Assembly: GCF_029873635.1 (NCBI RefSeq)
Contig: NC_080421.1
Span: 41,521,120 to 41,585,119 of the forward strand
Direction: 5' to 3'
From: Malania oleifera
Taxonomy: Eukaryota; Streptophyta; Magnoliopsida; Santalales; Ximeniaceae
Length of the DNA: 64,000 nt
Shown here: piece after piece, positions 57,533 to 64,000 of the stretch
How the letters are laid out: every line of letters begins with the position of its first letter
How positions within the stretch are numbered: the stretch's first letter is position 1
Made by a program: the position numbers and the translations under genes
Notes under the pieces: model-generated
Seen by the model: the letters and a program-made list of their open reading frames with translations, nothing else
Told to the model about the DNA's origin: nothing
The model's database searches: none

Positions 57533-59906
57533 TTACCACCACATACCCAAAACAACACAATCCCTAGGGGAATCACACCCCCCTTAGACGAAGAACTCAC
57601 CCTAAGTGACAAGGTCTCAGCTCCCTATGGTCTCGGAGCTCTATCACGTGACCTATCCCTGTTCCCTGAAAAATTTAGATAATTTGGGTGAGACACATAT
57701 CAGTAAGAAAGAATAAATTATTTACAGTGTGTGGCTATCTAAGTTCAGTTATAACACACTTTACTTTTCAAATCAACATTTCATCTGAGAAAAATACACT
57801 GATGAACATATTCTTATAATCATATAGATATACAACATAAGCTTTTATAAGCTTTAAAACCATTTCTCAAATTCAATCATTTCCAACACATAATTACCCG
57901 TGAAGTTCCTAAGAATAGGGAAGACTACCCGCCCATACAGGTAGCTTCCCTTTGCCCTAACACGTTATGTAGCCAGGTATGACCACATCTAATACATATC
58001 GGGGCATTCACCTTACTCGGTAAGCCTTTAGGCGGAGAGTTTCACTTCGCCTCAATTATTTATATTATTAACTCACATAGATCCCTTTCTTAATTTTACC
58101 ATTCTCTATTTCTCATTTTCCATTATTTCTTTCATTTCTCATTTTAGCCTATTTTATCATTCTTTCACTTTCCATTTCCATTTCACTATCCAGCTTATGA
58201 GTATCCTTAGTATCTAGTACCAACATCGCGTCTGTAACTCATTGCTACCCTGAGGAACTTTCTTACCACACCATGCTCCCCCCATGGTCAAAGTTGTGCG
58301 GCCCAAAGGCTCGATCTAACCGCGGTTGGCCGACCATGCTAGATCAAAATATCATATCACATATATTGCATATGTAGTACAATTGGCCGACCTATAGCCC
58401 TGATCCGAACTCAGGGGTTACAACAACTCTACTAAACAACTCAGTTGACTGTCACGCCACACGCTCCAAGAGTCCATGTGGTTGCACTACACCACTAGCA
58501 ACGATATCGTTCTCAATATCACAACCCATCATTAGGGTTTCCACAACCATCCATCAAAGTTATCACTACCACATACCCACAATCATTATGCGGTATTGGC
58601 ATTTTATCAATCATATTTCAATGATTCCTTTGTAGCAGTTACACTTTGCAACGTTCACATTTTCCCAATATTCACAATCAATATACCCAATTCAGTAATC
58701 ACATTTCAATTCCATATTAGAGTATTCATATTTCTCACTTTCACATTTTAGTATATACGTTTCAGAATTCACGTTCTCATTTTCACGTTTCACTATTTTC
58801 ATATCAATATACACCATTAATCGGATATCAGTATATCTCAATTCATCTTATAATAGTATGTATCGTGTTTCACGTATTTCAACATTTCTCAAAATACCCA
58901 TATCAGTAATTTACACAATATCATTTTCATAGAAATCATTTTTATTCACATATAAATATCATATTTCGTTATTTCTCACTAACATATCAATAATTCTCAT
59001 TCCATTATTTTATCATAAATTACTCATCATTATATTTCACATTTTTCAATATTCGTCATATGCCACACAACTTTCATCTAATATTCATAATATATTAATT
59101 TCCCAAGGAAAAGTACCGTAACTTTATTTTCCACATATTCATTCAATCAATAATATTAAAATACTACTAAAATTTATTCTCCTTACCTGACTTACTGAAA
59201 GTCTTGTTAAAACTCAGATCCTACGCCCTTGGCGCCCAAAACTCAAATCCTGTAATTCGTGTTTTCCTCAGATTAATTAACTTATTTCCTAAAATAATAC
59301 CCGTATAACCTTCCTTAGGATTCATGTACTCCAAATTAACATTTAAACTAATATTTAACACCCTCACTTGGTTTTCTGAACTATGCTTGCGGGGTCTCAA
59401 AATTACACCCACGACGCTCACCTGGGCTCCGAATTCCAAAAACCCTACTTCAACATCAGAATATCCAATATTATAGCATTTCTAAATTAACACTAATTAA
59501 ATAATAATTAGCCCCTTAATAACCCTCTTACCCTAATTTTGGGGTTATGCCTATGAAGACCCCACGAGAAATCTGCTCCACTAGACTTGTAGAGAATTAT
59601 CCCTAGATTCTTGTGGTGGTGTCCGATCATCAATTGGGCTTAAAATTTACGAGAAATTGAGGTAAAAGTAGAAATTTAGCTTATCCCTAGAGATACACCT
59701 ACGCCACTCCTACAACCAATCCACTTTAGTAGAAATGACGGCATCGAAAAATGGAGTCCAGTGATATTTCCTGATTTTCGATCGAGCGAATATCCGTTAA
59801 AAAAATGAGGAGAAAGGAAGAGAGAACGAGGAGAGAGATGAGAGACTGGGGGGGGAGCTCTGCGCAGCTCTCCTCCCTGATGTTTTTGAAGCTTCTGGTG
59901 AATGAT

Positions 59907-59953
<47 letters not shown>

Positions 59954-60100
59954 TAATTAATAACAATAATTTATTTAATTAATAAAAATTAATTGTTATT
60001 TTTTAAATTAATTAATTAATTATAATTTTTTATTTTTTTATTTTTTTTATTTTTTGAAATTACTCTACTATCTTGTGTAACCACTTTTAGGGTTATTACA
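57246..60100 (-). mobile_element. 3' LTR of a minus-strand G1 gypsy element
   Basis: Plus-strand ends are TGTGATGCCCCGATTTT and AGGGTTATTACA, 2855 bp. It is the reverse complement of the solo LTR at 51255-54061 over its whole length, with many differences. The minus-strand polypurine tract GGCGGGAAGAA (60101-60111) follows directly. A (TA)n run lies at about 57470-57521 and a (TTA/ATT)n run at about 59910-59954. Confidence 0.87.
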
Positions 60101-60111
60101 TTCTTCCCGCC
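60101..60111 (-). other. Polypurine tract, G1 element
   Basis: Minus strand GGCGGGAAGAA sits immediately before TGTAATAACCC. The preceding TTTCGAGGACTAAATTTTTA is the typical end of gypsy internal sequence. Confidence 0.8.
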
Positions 60112-60379
60112 TTATAAAAATTTAGTCCTCGAAATTGCTACTCATAACCTTTACATCCTTAAAAGAAAACAACCCAATTTTATTAATTACCCTCACTTAT
60201 AACGGAAGAATACCATGGTTACAACGAGGGTTCTGGGAGATTACAACTATTCAAAATTTTCCCAAAGCCATTTACATTTCAAAACTAAAAACTTTATCTA
60301 TCTCACGTTACACTATACTAATCAAAATACACAGTATTATTCTCTTTATTCTGACTAGCTCAACGCTAAACTCCACTGA

Positions 60380-62160
60380 ATAAGTGTGGGTATCTCTGGA
60401 GCATCTGATCCTCTAATTCCCAGTAAGCCTCCTCAATGGCATGGTTGCACCATAAAACTTTCACCAGTGAAATCTTCTTCATGCGTAGCTTCTGTTCCTT
60501 CCAATCAAGAATCTGCACCTACAATTTCTCATAAATCAAGGTATCACCCAACTTCAGTGTTTCATAACTGATCACATAAGAGGGGTCTGGGATGTATTTC
60601 CTCAGTATAGAAATGTGAAATATGTCATGGATCCTAGACAAGACTAGTGGTAATGTCAACCGATAGGCAATTGGACCCACTCTTTTAAGAATCTCGAATG
60701 ACCCAATATACCTAGGGCTCAACTTACCTTTCCTCTTGAACCTCATAACCCCTTTCATCGGTGCCACCTTCAGGAACACGTGATCTCCTGCGTCAAACTC
60801 CAATTTTTGCCAGCGAGTATCTACATAACTCATCTGCCGACTCTGTACTGTTTTGAACCTATCCTTGATGAGTCTGACTTTATCCTGCGTCTGCTGTATC
60901 AACTCTGGCACCAATATCTGTCTCTCCCCAATCTCATCCTAGTATAACGAGGATCGAGACCTTCTGCCATACAATACCTCATATGGTTCCATCCCAATGC
61001 TAGTATGGTAGCTGTTGTTATACGCAAACTCGACCAATGGCAAATACTACATCCAATGACCTTTAAAATTCAGCACAAAAGCTCGCAGCATATCCTCCAA
61101 AATCTGTATTGTCCTCTCCGTCTGCCCATCTGTCTGAGGATGAAAAGTTGTGCTGAACGACAATTGAGAACCCATGACCCCTTACAAACTCTTCCAAAAA
61201 TTAGATGTGAACCATGGGTCTCTATCTGAAACTATGGACACTAGGATGCCATGGATCCTAACTATCTCCTAGATATATAACTCAGCCAATCTATCCATGG
61301 AATAGTTAACTCTGATTGGCAAAAAGTGGTCAGTCTTTTTCAGTCGATCCACCACCACCCAAATAGTGTCCTGTCCACGCAATGTCGGCGGTAATCCTGT
61401 GATGAAATCCATCGCTATATGCTCCCATTTCCACTTAGGAATGTGGAGTGGCTCCAATGATCACGCCGGTCTCTGATGCTCAGCTTTCACTTGCTGGCAC
61501 GTCAAACACTGATCCACATACTAGGCTATCTCTCTTTTCATGTTGCTCCACCAGAAGGACTCTTGAAGATCCCTGTACATTTTAGTGCTACCCGCATGTA
61601 TAGTATACAGGGACCGATGTGCTTCCTCCATAATAACCTTCTTAATCTCAGGGTCTACAAGAACGCATAACCTGGTACGGAACCTTAAGGCTCCATCATC
61701 TCTGATGCTAAACTTTGTTTCTGACCATCTGTACCTTCCCCATAAGCTCTACTAATTCTGCATCTTTTCTCTAAGCTGCTTTAATCCTCTCATGTAGAGT
61801 CTGCTGCAAGACCAGGCTAGCAATAAATGTCTGGTGATCGCCCTTTACCAACTCCACACTGAGCCTCTCTAGATTCATATGGACCGGATGCTGAATCTCC
61901 ACCGCAGATACAGATGAATCCACTGATTTTCAGCTCAAAGCATTGGCGACCACATTTGCCTTTCCCGGGTGGTAGCTGATAGTGCAGTCGTAATCCTTTA
62001 TTAACTCTAGCCATCTCCTCTGCCTCATATTTAATTCCTTCTGCATGAAGAAATACTTTAAGCTCTTATGGTCAGTAAATATCTCACACCTACCCCCATA
62101 TAGATAGTGTCTCCAAATCTTCAGCACGTAGACAACCGCTGCCAATTCTAGATCATGGGT
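60380..62160 (-). pseudogene. G1 gypsy pol: RNase H and integrase, broken
   Basis: Reading on the minus strand: RNase H end (61930-62145: [40 protein letters not shown]), the integrase zinc segment (CLTCQQVKAEHQRP, about 61475-61515), and the integrase core with its DDE residues. The first D is in AMDFITGLPP (61269-61457), the second in VSDRDPWF (about 61215) and the E in [10 protein letters not shown] (about 61120). WLPLVEFAYNNSY-like sequence follows, then the GAGDHVFLKV-like C-terminal domain (60519-60914; KGKLSPRYIGSFEI) and a LVKVLW.NH chromodomain-type tail near 60450, suggesting a Tekay/Del-type chromovirus. Integrase would insert the DNA copy. Several stops (for example after QRPA) and frameshifts disable it. 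The reverse transcriptase would lie further right but is cut off by an LTR at 62163. Confidence 0.85.
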
Positions 62161-62162
62161 AG

Positions 62163-63479
62163 TGTAACAACCTGCTTAATTTCCACATAAATTATTATTT
62201 TTTATATAATTCAAAACCAATATAATAAATCTAGCAAATCATAATCAACTTGAACTCGTGGGTACCAGGGATACAATAGAAAAATAGCATGGAAGTCTAA
62301 GCAGCAGGAAATATAAAATCATAAATAACTCATAGTACCATATACAATACCATCCATCACAATACCAGAGTTACTATATCCATTGTAATTACCTGTGTAA
62401 ACCACTCAAAAGAGTCCTAGGATTACTTCACACAAAAATCCATCTGACTCTATTACAAAATACATACCCTTCAGAGAGGGCCGATTAGTCATAACTATCT
62501 CAGTGGAGCTTTATCTGCTCTCCTATCCGGGGCTCCTGAAATATTTATGAAATTTAGGGGTGAGATACCTCTTAGTAAGGAAATAAAATAATACTAGTCT
62601 GTGGCAACATGAGTATTTCCGTGTTATATATATAATCATATATATAAACATATCTAGTAAAACTATATGTATCTTTTCTGGGAAAAACATGTATAATCAC
62701 AACATAGCAGAACATACAAGATTTCTTTAAACATAACCATCTCATATAATAATAATAATACGAAAACAAACCTGGTAGGTTAGCTGGTTGTTGTCATGTA
62801 TTACCCCCACATGACTGGGTTGTGTGGCCTGAAGGCAGGACCTGACAATGGTTGGCCGACCACTGCCAAGTCAAAAGTACAGTCTCTAAGTCTAATGGGT
62901 CTGCCAAACTTGGTCCGTACACCAGGGGCGCTCACACTTCTTAAAACCACATCGACTATCCATCTTCACGCTACTTCGTACGACAGCGTTAACACAATAT
63001 CATGATGATCATGAACACATAGCAGCAGTACTGTGTAAGTGCTAGCCTAAACCAAGCCAACCAGGTTATGATAACATATAGCATATAATCAAACTGTGAT
63101 ACATGGATATTTCATACTACTATTTACCAAGTTAATATCATCACATCATTTTGCATATATATGCATCATGAAAATCATCGGTTCATATGTCGTCATTTCA
63201 TATTTTACCATAGCTCGGCCCATACGCCGGCAAATCATATCCATAACTCGACCCGTGCGCCGAAAAAATATACATATCCATAGCTCAACTCGTATGCCGG
63301 CAAAATATATATAAAATTCTCGGCCTGTACGCCATTTTTTCATTATAAAAATCCATATTATTATCATATTCCCAGAAAACAGTAATTCATCATAAATTCT
63401 ACTTATACCATACAAAATGGGTATTATATATATCGAGAACATATCATCATTTTCAGCAATATTTCCCAACATAATACTC

Positions 63480-63513
<34 letters not shown>

Positions 63514-64000
63514 TTTCCTGACATCAAATGCTATACAATTATACTTATTTTTCATAAAACATCTAGTTTAGTTTATCCCCTTACCTGATTCCTTAGAAGC
63601 CCCTAAAATAAACAATCCTGCACTCGCAGGATTCCCTGTTCAACACCCTGAAAATGATATTTCCCAGAACTAAATTTCAGTAGTTCTACGCGTACTACAC
63701 TTTCTACAACTTTCGTAAAGTCAAAAACTGAGTAGAAAGTCTTACCCTCGATTTGGGATGAATTTTAAACTCATCCCACCGATGATCCACTCCAATAAAT
63801 TTGTAGAGAACTCCCCCAGGAGTGTCGTGGTGGCTTCGGATTGTCAATCCGATGACAAATAGACCTAGAAATAGAAAGAAGGGTGAAGAATTGAAATGGG
63901 AGAGAGAGAGGAAATCTGCGCAGGAAATTTGGCCAAAAATGGAGTTTAGGCCTATTAATACCTTGACCTTCGTTGACGAGCCACATCACCTCGTCGACGA
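62163..64000 (-). mobile_element. G3 gypsy LTR in the RNase H region, runs off the window
   Basis: Plus-strand start TGTAACAACCTGC corresponds to the G3 3' end seen at 33206. Left target site GGTAG (62158-62162). Order and content (GGTGAGATACCTC, TTGTGTGGCCTGAAGGC, the 'cctgcactcgcagg' segment near 63619) match G3 in reverse. The GTCGAC array starts at about 63965 and continues past the window edge. Whether it is solo cannot be seen. The short frames inside are not genes. Confidence 0.8.

Noticed and set aside
63146-63481. 111-codon minus-strand open frame
   Set aside because: It is composed of tandem 'cggcccatacgccgg'-like segments and AT-rich LTR DNA within the G3 LTR. It is not a gene.

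Overview
The window is nuclear DNA of a flowering plant, probably a woody eudicot with a repeat-rich genome. The evidence is AT-rich sequence, genes with canonical plant GT-AG introns, a plant-specific RIC gene and a plant RLP29 gene, and dense nested LTR retrotransposons primed by initiator tRNA-Met. The species cannot be named from the sequence. Only about 8 kb (roughly 42.4-50.8 kb) looks like ordinary genic DNA. The rest is layered transposable elements.

Repeat families (names are mine). G1: Ty3/gypsy with a chromovirus (Tekay/Del-like) integrase tail and LTRs of about 2.5-2.9 kb. G2: Ty3/gypsy with LTRs of about 2.0 kb that start TGTAGARACC. G3: Ty3/gypsy LTRs of about 1.9-2.1 kb that start TGTARTGACC and end GTTACA or ATTACA. 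S: SIRE/Maximus-like Ty1/copia with LTRs of about 2.1-2.2 kb that start TGTTGACTT and end CCAACA. There is also one small copia element, one CACTA (En/Spm) DNA transposon and one tRNA-derived SINE.

Layout. 1-7.65 kb: a decayed gypsy gag gene, split by a G3 solo LTR that itself holds an S solo LTR, then a degenerate tandem repeat. 7.65-9.86 kb: an S solo LTR. 11.2-21.5 kb: a minus-strand S element with gag but no recognisable pol, interrupted by a G1 solo LTR. 21.5-31.4 kb: a G1 LTR cut by a G2 element (5' LTR, primer site, gag, protease), which is cut by a G3 LTR carrying two S LTRs and a duplicated 200-bp block. 31.4-41.7 kb: a CACTA element with decayed TNP2 and TNP1-type genes, a solo LTR in TNP2 and a captured piece of S-element spacer. 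41.7-42.35 kb: a G2 LTR remnant.

46.1-49.3 kb holds the two real host genes, convergent with about 0.5 kb between stop codons. One is a four-exon RIC-family ROP GTPase effector on the plus strand. The other is a single-exon RLP29-type LRR receptor-like protein on the minus strand. A SINE with a perfect 17-bp target duplication lies upstream of RLP29. 50.8-64 kb: a copia element with a broken gag, hit by a G1 solo LTR and by a minus-strand G2 element, which holds a minus-strand G1 element with broken pol, which holds a G3 LTR running off the window.

The most interesting structural signal is shared by unrelated retrotransposon lineages. G2 and G3 gypsy LTRs and S copia LTRs all carry dense arrays of imperfect palindromes centred on GTCGAC in U3, just upstream of the TATA box. 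No RNA genes, CRISPR arrays or origins were seen.
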